Below, in pieces: positions 1-5,482 of a DNA stretch of 5,640 bases. The DNA is taken from positions 1 to 5,640 of the forward strand of contig CALMID010000083.1 of the NCBI GenBank assembly GCA_937863915.1. The letters are read 5' to 3'. Below the pieces are notes generated by a model. That model worked only from the letters and a program-made list of their open reading frames with translations, searched no databases and was not told the origin of the DNA. The position numbers were made by a program, and so were the translations under genes. Numbering within the stretch: the stretch's first letter is position 1; each line of letters begins with the position of its first letter. The DNA comes from an uncultured Pseudomonas sp. Lineage in GTDB: Bacteria > Pseudomonadota > Gammaproteobacteria > Pseudomonadales > Pseudomonadaceae.

Positions 1-122
1 CGGTCGATTCCATCGAGCAGGCCATCGAGCGTTCCGGCACCAAGGCCGGCAACAAAGGCGCCGAAGCCGCGCTCTCCGCTCTGGAAATGGTCAGCCTGCT
101 GGGCGCCCTGGAGGCCAAGTGA
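1..122 (+). CDS. ribH: 6,7-dimethyl-8-ribityllumazine synthase, C-terminal end (5' partial)
   Basis: Only the last 39 codons plus the TGA stop (120-122) are present; the reading frame enters at base 3. The tail contains [20 protein letters not shown] and then a helix ending LLGALEAK, which is the characteristic C-terminus of bacterial lumazine synthase (named RibH, or RibE in Pseudomonas). The enzyme condenses 5-amino-6-ribitylamino-uracil with 3,4-dihydroxy-2-butanone 4-phosphate, the penultimate step of riboflavin synthesis, in the cytoplasm, usually as a hollow multimer. Its stop codon overlaps the GTG start of nusB (GTGA, 119-122), so the two genes are likely co-transcribed and translationally coupled. 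The ribH-nusB pairing is widespread in proteobacteria. The catalytic residues lie upstream of the window and cannot be checked. Confidence 0.93.
   Translation, partial: VDSIEQAIERSGTKAGNKGAEAALSALEMVSLLGALEAK
110..114 (+). promoter_or_regulatory. Ribosome binding site of nusB, inside the end of ribH
   Basis: GGAGG lies four bases upstream of the GTG at 119, within the last codons of ribH. It supports the GTG start rather than an internal ATG, and fits re-initiation by ribosomes finishing ribH. The spacing is slightly short. Confidence 0.6.
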
Positions 123-610
123 GTCTGAATCACGATATCGACAGCCCCGAGCAGCCTGCCGGCAAACCGGCCAAGGGCAAGACCGCGGCGCGTCGTCAGG
201 CCCGTAGCCTGGCCATGCAGGCCCTGTATCAGTGGCACATGGCCGGCCAGTCGATCAACGAGATCGAGGCGCAGTTCCGCGTCGACAACGATTTCTCCCA
301 TGTCGACGGTGCCTACTTCCGCGAGATCCTGCACGGCGTACCGGCGCAGAAGAGCGATATCGACGAGCTGCTGATCCCGCATCTGGATCGTCCGCTGGCT
401 GATCTCGATCCGGTCGAGCTGGCCATCCTGCGCCTGTCCAGCTTCGAGCTGCGCAATCGCCTGGATGTCCCGTATCGCGTGGTGATCAACGAAGGCATCG
501 AGCTGGCCAAGGTCTACGGCGCCACCGACGGACACAAGTTCGTCAATGGCGTGCTGGACAAGCTGGCACCGAGCCTGCGCGCGGCTGAAGTCAAAGCCAA
601 CAAGCGCTGA
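119..610 (+). CDS. nusB: Transcription antitermination factor NusB
   Basis: A 163-residue protein matching NusB, the cytoplasmic all-helical factor that binds boxA RNA together with NusE (ribosomal protein S10) to build antitermination complexes on rRNA operons. After a polar N-terminal extension (about residues 1-21, rich in Pro, Lys and Gly), the arginine-rich first helix ([16 protein letters not shown], about 24-39) corresponds to the RNA-contacting segment. The C-terminal part carries the family hallmark [15 protein letters not shown] (117-131) followed by the [16 protein letters not shown] stretch (135-150). The length is a little above the roughly 140 residues of E. coli NusB because of the N-terminal extension and a short basic tail. 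The start is GTG at 119, overlapping the ribH stop by four bases and preceded by GGAGG. thiL follows after a 14-bp gap. Identification is firm; the start is probable. Confidence 0.96.
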   Translation: MSLNHDIDSPEQPAGKPAKGKTAARRQARSLAMQALYQWHMAGQSINEIEAQFRVDNDFSHVDGAYFREILHGVPAQKSDIDELLIPHLDRPLADLDPVELAILRLSSFELRNRLDVPYRVVINEGIELAKVYGATDGHKFVNGVLDKLAPSLRAAEVKANKR

Positions 611-624
611 CCCGGCAGCTTGCT

Positions 625-1593
625 GTGGGCGAGTTCGAGCTTATCCGCCGCTTCTTCGCCGCCGCGTCCTGTGCCCAGGCCGGCGGCGAAGTCGCGTTGG
701 GCATCGGCGACGACTGCGCCCTGCTGACCTTGCCGGCCGGTGAACAGCTGGCCGTATCGACCGATACCCTGGTAGCCGGGGTGCACTTCCCGGATCCCTG
801 CGATCCCTCTCTACTGGCCCAGCGCGCGCTCGGCGTCACTGTCAGCGATCTGGCGGCCATGGGCGCCACGCCCATTGGTTTTACCCTCGCCCTGACGCTG
901 CCCCAGGCCGGAGCCGACTGGCTGGCGGCCTTTGCCGGGGGCCTCAATCAGGCTGCCGAGCGTTATGGCTTGCGCCTGATTGGCGGCGATACCACGCGCG
1001 GCCCGCTGAGCCTCACTCTCACTGTCTTCGGGCGTGTCCCCGGCGTGGCGGCGCTGCGGCGAAGTGGCGCCCGTCCGGGCGACCTGCTGTGTGTCGGTGG
1101 CAGCCTCGGCGATGCGGCGGCGGCCCTGCCGCTGGTGCTGGGTCAGCAGCAACTGCCTGCAGAGTTGGCGGAGCCCTTACTGGCGCGCTACTGGCAGCCG
1201 CAGCCGCAGCTGGGATTGGGGCAGGCGCTGCGTGGGCGGGCCAGTGCGGCGCTGGATATCTCCGATGGCCTGTTGGCCGATGCCGGGCATATCGCCGCGT
1301 CTTCGGGCGTGACGTTGTGTATCGAGCTGGCACGTGTGCCACTGTCACCTGCTTTGCAGCAGCTGCCTCGCGAGCAGGCACTGCGCGGTGCACTCAGTGG
1401 TGGCGATGACTACCGCCTGCTGTTTACCCTGCCGCCGGAGCATCTTTCCACTCTGCAAACTCAGTGGCCGGAGCTGGCTGTACTGGGGCGGGTCGAGGCC
1501 GGGTGCGCCGGGGTAAGACTGTTGGCCGAGGATGGCCGCGAGCTGCCGCAGCCTGCGGGCGGCTATCAACATTTTGGACAAGACCGTGACTGA
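625..1593 (+). CDS. thiL: Thiamine-monophosphate kinase ThiL
   Basis: A 322-residue protein of normal ThiL length. ThiL phosphorylates thiamine monophosphate with ATP to give thiamine diphosphate, the active cofactor, in the cytoplasm. It belongs to the PurM/AIR-synthase-like ATP-binding fold. Visible motifs in order are: GEFELIRRFF at the very N-terminus; the metal/nucleotide loop GIGDDCALL (26-34); STDTLVAGVHF (45-55); VSDLAAMGA (73-81); GGDTTRG (120-126); the glycine-rich GDLLCVGGSLGDAAAAL (152-168); ALDISDGLLAD (209-219); SGGDDYRLLF (258-267); and a terminal GYQHF (313-317) resembling the GxDHF ending of the family. The position often Glu in GG-E-DY is Asp here, a conservative change. The GTG start at 625 is chosen because the conserved MGEFELI begins there, although the Shine-Dalgarno sequence is weak (GGCAG), suggesting coupling to nusB. 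The 3' end overlaps pgpA by eight bases. Confidence 0.96.
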   Translation: MGEFELIRRFFAAASCAQAGGEVALGIGDDCALLTLPAGEQLAVSTDTLVAGVHFPDPCDPSLLAQRALGVTVSDLAAMGATPIGFTLALTLPQAGADWLAAFAGGLNQAAERYGLRLIGGDTTRGPLSLTLTVFGRVPGVAALRRSGARPGDLLCVGGSLGDAAAALPLVLGQQQLPAELAEPLLARYWQPQPQLGLGQALRGRASAALDISDGLLADAGHIAASSGVTLCIELARVPLSPALQQLPREQALRGALSGGDDYRLLFTLPPEHLSTLQTQWPELAVLGRVEAGCAGVRLLAEDGRELPQPAGGYQHFGQDRD

Positions 1594-2077
1594 CAACGCT
1601 GCGACGCCCATTCCTCCCTCCGTGTGGCGCAATCCCTGGCACTTCCTCGCCTTCGGCTTCGGCTCAGGCACCTTGCCCAAGGCGCCCGGCACCTGGGGTT
1701 CGCTGGTGGCGCTGCCGTTCATGCCCTTGTGGCAGATGCTGCCGGACTGGGGCTACTGGCTGATGCTGGGGGTGACCATGCTGTTCGGCTTCTGGCTGTG
1801 CGGCAAGGTGGCCGATGACCTGCGGGTGCATGACCACGAGGGCATCGTCTGGGACGAGATGGTCGGCATGTGGATTACCCTGTGGCTGGTGCCCGCCGGC
1901 TGGCAGTGGTTGCTGCTAGGCTTCCTGGTGTTTCGCCTGTTCGATATTCTCAAGCCCTGGCCGATCCGCTGGATCGACCGGCATGTGCATGGCGGGGTCG
2001 GCATCATGCTGGATGATGTCCTGGCCGGGGTCTTCGCCTGGCTGAGCATGCAGTTGATCATCTGGGGTTTCGCCTGA
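1586..2077 (+). CDS. pgpA: Phosphatidylglycerophosphatase A
   Basis: A 163-residue inner-membrane phosphatase that removes phosphate from phosphatidylglycerophosphate to give phosphatidylglycerol. Family motifs are the entry segment WRNPWHFLAFGFGSG (14-28) leading into TLPKAPGTWGSL (29-40), the acidic DHEGIVWDEMVGMW (83-96), and the FRLFDILKPWPIRWID stretch (116-131) ending in GGVGIMLDDVLAG (136-148). The conserved Asp/Glu pairs at D83-E85 and D90-E91 and the LDD at 142-144 are the expected metal/catalytic region. Hydrophobic segments lie at about 40-50, 57-73, 93-114 and 145-161. The reading frame extends upstream to an ATG at 1532, but that would lie deep inside thiL and add an unrelated sequence. 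The GTG at 1586 gives a normal PgpA N-terminus (MTDNAATP...PPSVWRNPW) with GGA eight bases upstream, and only an 8-bp overlap with thiL. A nusB-thiL-pgpA order is common in gammaproteobacteria. Confidence 0.95.
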   Translation: MTDNAATPIPPSVWRNPWHFLAFGFGSGTLPKAPGTWGSLVALPFMPLWQMLPDWGYWLMLGVTMLFGFWLCGKVADDLRVHDHEGIVWDEMVGMWITLWLVPAGWQWLLLGFLVFRLFDILKPWPIRWIDRHVHGGVGIMLDDVLAGVFAWLSMQLIIWGFA

Positions 2078-2078
2078 C

Positions 2079-2084
2079 AGGAGG
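2079..2084 (+). promoter_or_regulatory. Strong ribosome binding site of the solute-binding protein gene
   Basis: A perfect AGGAGG lies four bases upstream of ATG 2089, in the 11-bp gap after the pgpA stop. It is the strongest Shine-Dalgarno sequence in the window. This suggests independent, efficient translation of an exported protein, even though the gene is likely co-transcribed with pgpA. Confidence 0.65.
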
Positions 2085-2088
2085 CTGC

Positions 2089-2835
2089 ATGGGCAAGTGG
2101 TGGTTGCTGTTGGGCGCCCTGGCGCTGCTGCCGCTGGCACAGGCTGAGCCGCCTCAGCGGATCAATCTGGTCACTGAACAGTGGCCGGGACACACCAACC
2201 CGGATGGCACAGGGTTGGCCTTCGATCTGCTGCGCAAGGTCTATGAGCCGGCCGGGGTCGAACTCCATTACCGTATCGTGCCCTACACCCGCTCGATTGG
2301 TCTGGTGCAACGTGGCGAGGCGGACGCCTTTATCGGTGCATATGCCAACGAGGTGCCACAGGTGCTATTCCCGCGCTGGCACTACGATGCCGACCAGATC
2401 AGTGCCCTGAGCCTGATCGATAAGCCGGTGCCGACCCTCGAGACGCTGGGGCGCTATCGCCTGTCCTGGGCGCGGGGTTACAGCTACGAAAAGTATCTGC
2501 CCAATGTGCGCGAGTTCCGCGAGGTGCACCGGCGCGGAGGTATCCTCGCCATGCTCGATCGCGGGCATGCCGACTTCTTCATCGATGCCAGTACCGAGGT
2601 CGAGGATGTGCTGACCGGTACGGATAATCCGCAGGGCTACCGGATTACCCCACTGATTCGTCTGCCGCTGTATGTCGGTTTTGTCGATGATGCCCATGGC
2701 CGCGAGCTGGCTGCGATCTATGATCGGCGTCTGCAGGAACTGGTGCGGTCGGGTGCGCTGCGGCCGCTGTTCAAACGCTGGGATGCGCCGTACCCCTTCG
2801 ACAAGGAATTGGAGAAACCTTATGCGTTGCCGTAA
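2089..2835 (+). CDS. Periplasmic solute-binding protein, SBP_bac_3-like, ligand unknown
   Basis: A 248-residue exported protein. Residues 1-19 form a clear Sec signal peptide (MGKWW, then a leucine/alanine core, then AQA before E20). The mature part reads like the small family-3 solute-binding fold found alone in many Pseudomonas. It has a first strand INLVTEQWPG (25-34), the helix FDLLRKVYEPAGVEL (45-59), YTRSIGLVQRGEADAFIGAY (66-85) and a second lobe around YRLSWARGYSYEKYLPN (123-139), LAMLDRGHADFFID (153-166) and LYVGFVDD (194-201), closing with LQELVRSGALRPLFKRW (215-231). Arg-68 and Asp-79/Asp-166 fall where family members often bind ligand, but this is by analogy only. No ABC permease or ATPase is adjacent, so it is an orphan: a loosely associated transport component or a periplasmic sensor. 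Its last 14 bases overlap the next gene, also exported. Family call good, ligand unknown. Confidence 0.85.
   Translation: MGKWWLLLGALALLPLAQAEPPQRINLVTEQWPGHTNPDGTGLAFDLLRKVYEPAGVELHYRIVPYTRSIGLVQRGEADAFIGAYANEVPQVLFPRWHYDADQISALSLIDKPVPTLETLGRYRLSWARGYSYEKYLPNVREFREVHRRGGILAMLDRGHADFFIDASTEVEDVLTGTDNPQGYRITPLIRLPLYVGFVDDAHGRELAAIYDRRLQELVRSGALRPLFKRWDAPYPFDKELEKPYALP
2811..2815 (+). promoter_or_regulatory. Ribosome binding site deciding the protease start at 2822
   Basis: GGAGA begins 11 bases before ATG 2822, leaving about seven bases from GGAG to the start codon. It favours 2822 over in-frame starts upstream (from 2672). Those would add 50 residues read through the solute-binding protein gene and bury the signal peptide. 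Confidence 0.6.
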
Positions 2836-3478
2836 CGCCCTTTCGCGCGGGCTGTTGCCCCTGTTGCTGGCCCTGGCGCCGCTGGCCGAAGCTGCGCCCG
2901 TCGTGCAGGTGGTTGGCCTGTTTCCGGGGGCTGCCGTGCTCAATGTCGACGGCGTGCGCAAGCTGGTCAAGGTGGGGCAGGCCGGCCCGGCCGGCGTGCA
3001 GGTGGTCAGCGTCGATCGCACTGGCGCGCAATTGCGGGTCGAGGGTGTCGAGCGTCGTTATGAGCTCAGTCGCGACTACTCCCAGGGCTACAGCGTGCCG
3101 GAGAAGCAGCAGCTGAGCATTGCCCAGGGTGTTGGCGGGCACTATTGGGTGGCAGGGGCGATCAAGGGGCAGCCGGTGCAGTTCCTGGTTGATACCGGAG
3201 CGACCTCGGTGGCGATGAACGAGGCCCAGGCGCGCCGCCTGGGGATCGATTTCCGCGTCAGTGGCCGGCCGATGGTGGTCAACACCGCCAGTGGTGTGGC
3301 CAAGGCCTGGCAGGTCACCCTGCCCAACGTCAAAGTTGGCAGCATCGAGGTGCTCGGTGTTGAAGCGGCGGTGCTTGAAGGCGATGCGCCGACCGATGTG
3401 CTGCTGGGCATGAGCTTCCTCAATCGTGTGCGTTGGCGCGAAGAGCAGGGCGTTCTGCAGCTGGAATCGAAGCTCTAG
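2822..3478 (+). CDS. Periplasmic retropepsin-like aspartic protease (clan AA, DTGA type)
   Basis: A 218-residue exported protein. A signal peptide spans about residues 1-24 (MRCRNALSRG, then a leucine-rich core, then AEA before A25). The C-terminal half carries the retroviral-type aspartic protease signature: IKGQPVQFLVDTGATSVAMN with catalytic Asp-124 in DTGA (124-127), flap-like material around 140-165, and the second hydrophobic-hydrophobic-Gly element DVLLGMSFLNRV (192-203). One DTG per chain implies a homodimer, as in retropepsins. This resembles the TIGR02281-type bacterial DTGA family. The N-terminal domain (about 27-84, GLFPGAAVLNVDGVRKLVKV onward) is all-beta looking and recalls the GspC homology region. 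Start 2822 is supported by GGAG at 2811 and by the signal peptide, and overlaps the upstream gene by 14 bases. Substrate unknown; a role in periplasmic protein quality control or processing is inference. Confidence 0.85.
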   Translation: MRCRNALSRGLLPLLLALAPLAEAAPVVQVVGLFPGAAVLNVDGVRKLVKVGQAGPAGVQVVSVDRTGAQLRVEGVERRYELSRDYSQGYSVPEKQQLSIAQGVGGHYWVAGAIKGQPVQFLVDTGATSVAMNEAQARRLGIDFRVSGRPMVVNTASGVAKAWQVTLPNVKVGSIEVLGVEAAVLEGDAPTDVLLGMSFLNRVRWREEQGVLQLESKL

Positions 3479-3523
3479 CCCTCTACTAAAGGCTCAGACG
3501 AGTCCGTCATTCAGCTAGGCAAT

Positions 3524-3537
3524 TGCCGCCATCGGCA
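3524..3537. repeat. Short inverted repeat upstream of the ribA promoter
   Basis: TGCCG-CCAT-CGGCA forms a 5-bp perfect stem with a 4-base loop. It lacks a following T-tract, so it is not a normal terminator. It sits 25 bp upstream of the -10 element, so it could be an operator half-site pair or chance. Confidence 0.3.
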
Positions 3538-3568
3538 TGACCCCAGGGCCAGGCGCTGCTGTTACAAT
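3536..3568 (+). promoter_or_regulatory. Putative sigma-70 extended -10 promoter of ribA
   Basis: TGTTACAAT (3560-3568) is an extended -10 (TGn followed by TACAAT, five of six matches to TATAAT). The -35 region is poor: CATGAC at 3536-3541 (21-bp spacing) or weaker sequences nearer. This is typical of extended -10 promoters that do not need a good -35. Transcription would start near 3575, giving a leader of about 38 bases to the ribA GTG. This would let ribA and the two downstream genes be expressed independently of the upstream run. Confidence 0.55.
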
Positions 3569-3601
3569 GCCCGCCCTGATTTCCACCTGCTGCCGATTTC
3601 C

Positions 3602-3606
3602 AGGAG
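3602..3606 (+). promoter_or_regulatory. Ribosome binding site of ribA
   Basis: AGGAG lies six bases upstream of GTG 3613 and supports that start over downstream in-frame ATGs such as the one at codon 20. Confidence 0.7.
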
Positions 3607-3612
3607 CTCCCG

Positions 3613-4221
3613 GTGTCTGTCGTTTTTGTCGCCGCCTCGCAATTGCCCACGCCCTTCGCGGTGTTCACCATGCATGGTTTCCTCGACGAGGCCAGTGGCA
3701 AGGAGCATGTGGCCCTGACCCTGGGTGACGTGGCCGATGGCGCCCCGGTACTGGGACGCCTGCATTCCGAATGCCTGACCGGCGATGCCCTGTTCAGTCA
3801 GCGTTGCGACTGTGGCGCGCAGCTGGAGGCAGCCCTGCGGGCGATTGCCGCCGAAGGCCGTGGCGTGCTGCTGTACCTGCGCCAGGAAGGCCGTGGCATC
3901 GGTCTGCTGAACAAGATCCGCGCCTATGAGCTGCAGGATGGTGGTGCCGATACGGTGGAAGCCAACGAGCGTCTGGGCTTTGCCGCCGACCAGCGCGACT
4001 ACTCGATCTGCCAGCCGATGCTCGATCACCTGGGCATCAGCACCATCAAACTGATGACCAACAATCCGCGCAAGGTGAATGCCCTGGAAGGCTTTGGCGT
4101 GCGTGTGGCCGAGCGTGTTCCGCTGCAGGTCGGCCTCAACCCGCACAACAAGCTGTACCTGGCGACCAAGGCCGGCAAGCTGGGGCACATGCTCGGCCTC
4201 AAGCACCAGGAAGAAGAATGA
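3613..4221 (+). CDS. ribA: GTP cyclohydrolase II
   Basis: A 202-residue stand-alone GTP cyclohydrolase II, the first committed enzyme of riboflavin synthesis. It converts GTP to 2,5-diamino-6-ribosylamino-4(3H)-pyrimidinone 5'-phosphate, formate and pyrophosphate in the cytoplasm. The zinc site is intact: Cys-54 in HSECLTGD and Cys-65/Cys-67 in FSQRCDCG, at the same numbering I recall for E. coli RibA. The GTP-binding segment [10 protein letters not shown] (89-98), Tyr-105 (KIRAYEL), catalytic-region Asp-126 and Arg-128 (AADQRDY) and the TNNPRKV loop (149-155) are all present. The protein ends with the usual [19 protein letters not shown]. It is the short monofunctional form, not fused to RibB. 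The GTG start at 3613 has AGGAG upstream. The stop overlaps the next start as ATGA. It probably has its own promoter, separate from the ribH side of the window. Confidence 0.97.
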   Translation: MSVVFVAASQLPTPFAVFTMHGFLDEASGKEHVALTLGDVADGAPVLGRLHSECLTGDALFSQRCDCGAQLEAALRAIAAEGRGVLLYLRQEGRGIGLLNKIRAYELQDGGADTVEANERLGFAADQRDYSICQPMLDHLGISTIKLMTNNPRKVNALEGFGVRVAERVPLQVGLNPHNKLYLATKAGKLGHMLGLKHQEEE

Positions 4222-4637
4222 CCCGTGGCGAGGTGCGCCGGCGTCTGGCCGTGCAGTGGTGGCGTCAGCTGTTGCTGAGCCTGGCCCCCTTGCTGGCGAT
4301 GAGCCTGGTCTTCGGCGGGAATGCGGCTCTGCTGGCCATTCTGGAAATGCCGCTGTTCATTGCCGCTCTGGCCTCGCTGTTCGTGACCCTGCCGCTGTTT
4401 TCCGCCTACAAGCGGGCCTTGATCGCCACCGAGCGCAGCCTCGATACCGCTGCCGAACATGACGCCTGGCTGGCCTTGGCGCGCCAGCGCAGCAAGGGCC
4501 TGCTGGCGGCCGGTCTGCCGGCCTGGATCGGCGCCCTGGCCGTGCTTGCCGGGCTCAATGCGGTGGCCCTGACCCTGCTGGCGCTGGCCAGCGTGGTGCT
4601 GCTGTGGCTCTATCGCCTCCCGCCTCAGCTGGGCTGA
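4218..4637 (+). CDS. Small polytopic inner-membrane protein of unknown function
   Basis: A 139-residue protein. It has a basic N-terminus ([17 protein letters not shown]), then hydrophobic segments at about 18-31, 36-63 (possibly two, with a Pro at 45), 95-112 and 114-132. I therefore predict about four membrane helices. A central polar, charged stretch (64-93, [19 protein letters not shown]...) separates two hairpins. The positive N-terminus and Lys/Arg at 65-66 suggest cytoplasmic ends. I do not recognise a defined family. Similar small proteins beside Pseudomonas ribA are, as far as I recall, labelled hypothetical or loosely as transporters, but 139 residues is far too short for a full MFS carrier. 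ATG 4218 overlaps the ribA stop (ATGA) and has AGGA six bases upstream, so translation is coupled to ribA. A link to riboflavin metabolism is possible but rests on position only. Confidence 0.8.
   Translation: MTRGEVRRRLAVQWWRQLLLSLAPLLAMSLVFGGNAALLAILEMPLFIAALASLFVTLPLFSAYKRALIATERSLDTAAEHDAWLALARQRSKGLLAAGLPAWIGALAVLAGLNAVALTLLALASVVLLWLYRLPPQLG
4604..4606 (+). other. Uncertain start codon of the BtuF-like gene
   Basis: GTG 4604 lies 34 bases inside the preceding gene with no purine-rich site upstream. The alternative CTG at 4634 would begin the protein just before [10 protein letters not shown], a compact signal peptide, and sits next to the previous stop (4635-4637). Either fits export; GTG is preferred because it is a common start codon. 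Confidence 0.45.
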
Positions 4638-5431
4638 AAGCCGCCCTGGCGCTGGGCGCCTGGCTCCTGGCGCAGTCGCTGGCAGCGGCGCCCAGGGTGA
4701 TTACCCTGGCCCCCTCGCTGGCTGAAATCATGGTCGAGCTGGACAGCGCCGATCTGGTGGTCGGGGTGCTGGACTCCGGTGTGCGCCCTCCGGAGTTGGC
4801 CGGTCGGCCCTCGGTTGGGCGGCATGCCCAGCTGGAGCTGGAAAGCCTGCTCAGCCTCAAGCCCGATCTGGTACTGCTGTGGCCGGACAGTATTTCCCGC
4901 AGCCAGCGCGAGCAGCTCGAAGGCCTGGGCATCCCGCTGTATGTGGCCGAGCCCCGTGACCTGGATCAGCTGGCCGGGCAGTTCCGCGAAATCGCCCTGC
5001 AGCTGGGGCGGGCCGAGGCGGGCGAGCGTCTGTCTGCGCGCTTCACCCTCGGCCTGGCCGACTTGCGTCAGCGCTATGCCCGGCGCGAGCCGGTGACGGT
5101 GTTCTATCAGGTCTGGCACGAGCCGCTGTTCACCCTGGGCGGGCAGCAGATCGTCAGCGATGCGCTGCGTGTCTGCGGTGCGCGCAATGTGTTCGCCGAC
5201 CTGTCCCTGCCGGCGCCGCAGGTCAGCGTCGAGTCGGTATTGGCGCGTGATCCGCAAGTGATTCTGGGGGGCAGCGACGCTCAGCTGGAACCCTGGCAGC
5301 AGTGGCCGACCCTGCAGGCCGTGCGTAAGCAGCAACTCTGGGAAGTGCCAGACAAGGGGCTGGAGCGACCGAGTTTTCAGATGCTCGGCGCGCTGGAAAA
5401 GCTCTGCGCAGTGCTGCACAAGGCCCGTTGA
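4604..5431 (+). CDS. BtuF/FhuD-type periplasmic substrate-binding protein (cobalamin-binding-like)
   Basis: A 275-residue exported class III (helical-backbone) substrate-binding protein, the fold used for vitamin B12, haem and ferric siderophore uptake. A signal peptide occupies about residues 1-28 (Lys-12, then AALALGAWLLAQSLA). The mature protein begins RVITLAPSLAEIMVEL (31-46), followed by the LELESLLSLKPDLVLLWP segment (77-94), GLGIPLYVAEP (108-118), VFYQVWHEPLFTLGG (167-180), PQVSVESVLARDPQVIL (205-221) and the C-terminal LERPSFQMLGALEKLC (253-268). Glu-80 and Glu-210 align with the two glutamates by which E. coli BtuF docks onto BtuC. No btuC or btuD is present. GTG 4604 is the only usual in-frame start nearby; it overlaps the membrane-protein gene by 34 bases and has no clear Shine-Dalgarno, so the exact start is uncertain. 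Aromatic residues that contact cobalamin in E. coli BtuF seem absent, so the ligand is open. Confidence 0.85.
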   Translation: MALSPPASAGLKAALALGAWLLAQSLAAAPRVITLAPSLAEIMVELDSADLVVGVLDSGVRPPELAGRPSVGRHAQLELESLLSLKPDLVLLWPDSISRSQREQLEGLGIPLYVAEPRDLDQLAGQFREIALQLGRAEAGERLSARFTLGLADLRQRYARREPVTVFYQVWHEPLFTLGGQQIVSDALRVCGARNVFADLSLPAPQVSVESVLARDPQVILGGSDAQLEPWQQWPTLQAVRKQQLWEVPDKGLERPSFQMLGALEKLCAVLHKAR

Positions 5432-5443
5432 GCAGGCATCAAG

Positions 5444-5469
5444 CAAAAGGCCCCGGAAGGGGCCTTTTG
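5444..5469. terminator. Bidirectional intrinsic terminator
   Basis: CAAAAGGCCCC (5444-5454), loop GGAA (a GNRA-type tetraloop) and GGGGCCTTTTG (5459-5469) form a perfect 11-bp stem. The outer A/T pairs give a T-run on both strands. It lies 12 bp after the BtuF-like gene stop and 13 bp from the stop of the convergent minus-strand gene, so it can end transcription from both sides. Confidence 0.93.
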
Positions 5470-5482
5470 TTGTTCATCGGTT

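Larger units (their letters stand above)
3479..3612 (+). other. Intergenic region between the protease gene and ribA
   Basis: This 134-bp stretch is the largest non-coding gap. It contains an imperfect promoter for ribA, a short inverted repeat just upstream of it, and the ribA ribosome binding site. No convincing intrinsic terminator follows the protease stop, so read-through into ribA is possible. It is too short, and lacks the conserved multi-stem pattern, to be an FMN riboswitch. No small gene is supported. Confidence 0.6.

Noticed and set aside
1532..1585. Upstream ATG start for pgpA
   Set aside because: It would add 18 residues out of frame with, and inside, the end of thiL, with no family similarity. 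GTG 1586 gives the normal N-terminus.
1753..2310. 185-codon minus-strand frame across the pgpA and solute-binding protein junction
   Set aside because: It spans two well-supported plus-strand genes and shows no family motif, signal peptide or ribosome binding site.
2672..2821. Upstream ATG start for the aspartic protease
   Set aside because: It would place 50 unrelated residues before a clear signal peptide, inside the solute-binding protein gene. GGAG at 2811 supports 2822.
2980..2996. GC-rich near-palindrome (GGCCGGCCCGGCCGGC-like) inside the protease gene
   Set aside because: It encodes the AGPAG part of the protein and is explained by Gly/Ala/Pro codons. There is no second copy to suggest a repeat element.
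3479..3612. FMN riboswitch upstream of ribA
   Set aside because: The predicted leader is only about 38 bases, and the whole gap lacks the conserved multi-branched RFN pattern.
3537..3728. Small plus-strand open frame across the ribA leader
   Set aside because: It runs into ribA in another frame, has no ribosome binding site and has Pro/Cys-rich composition typical of frame shadows.
3562..4206. 214-codon minus-strand open frame opposite ribA
   Set aside because: It mirrors the ribA codons, and ribA with intact zinc and catalytic residues fully explains this region.
4625..5446. 273-codon open frame on the minus strand opposite the BtuF-like gene
   Set aside because: Long antisense open frames are expected in GC-rich DNA. 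The translation is low in recognisable motifs, while the plus strand encodes a clear binding protein.
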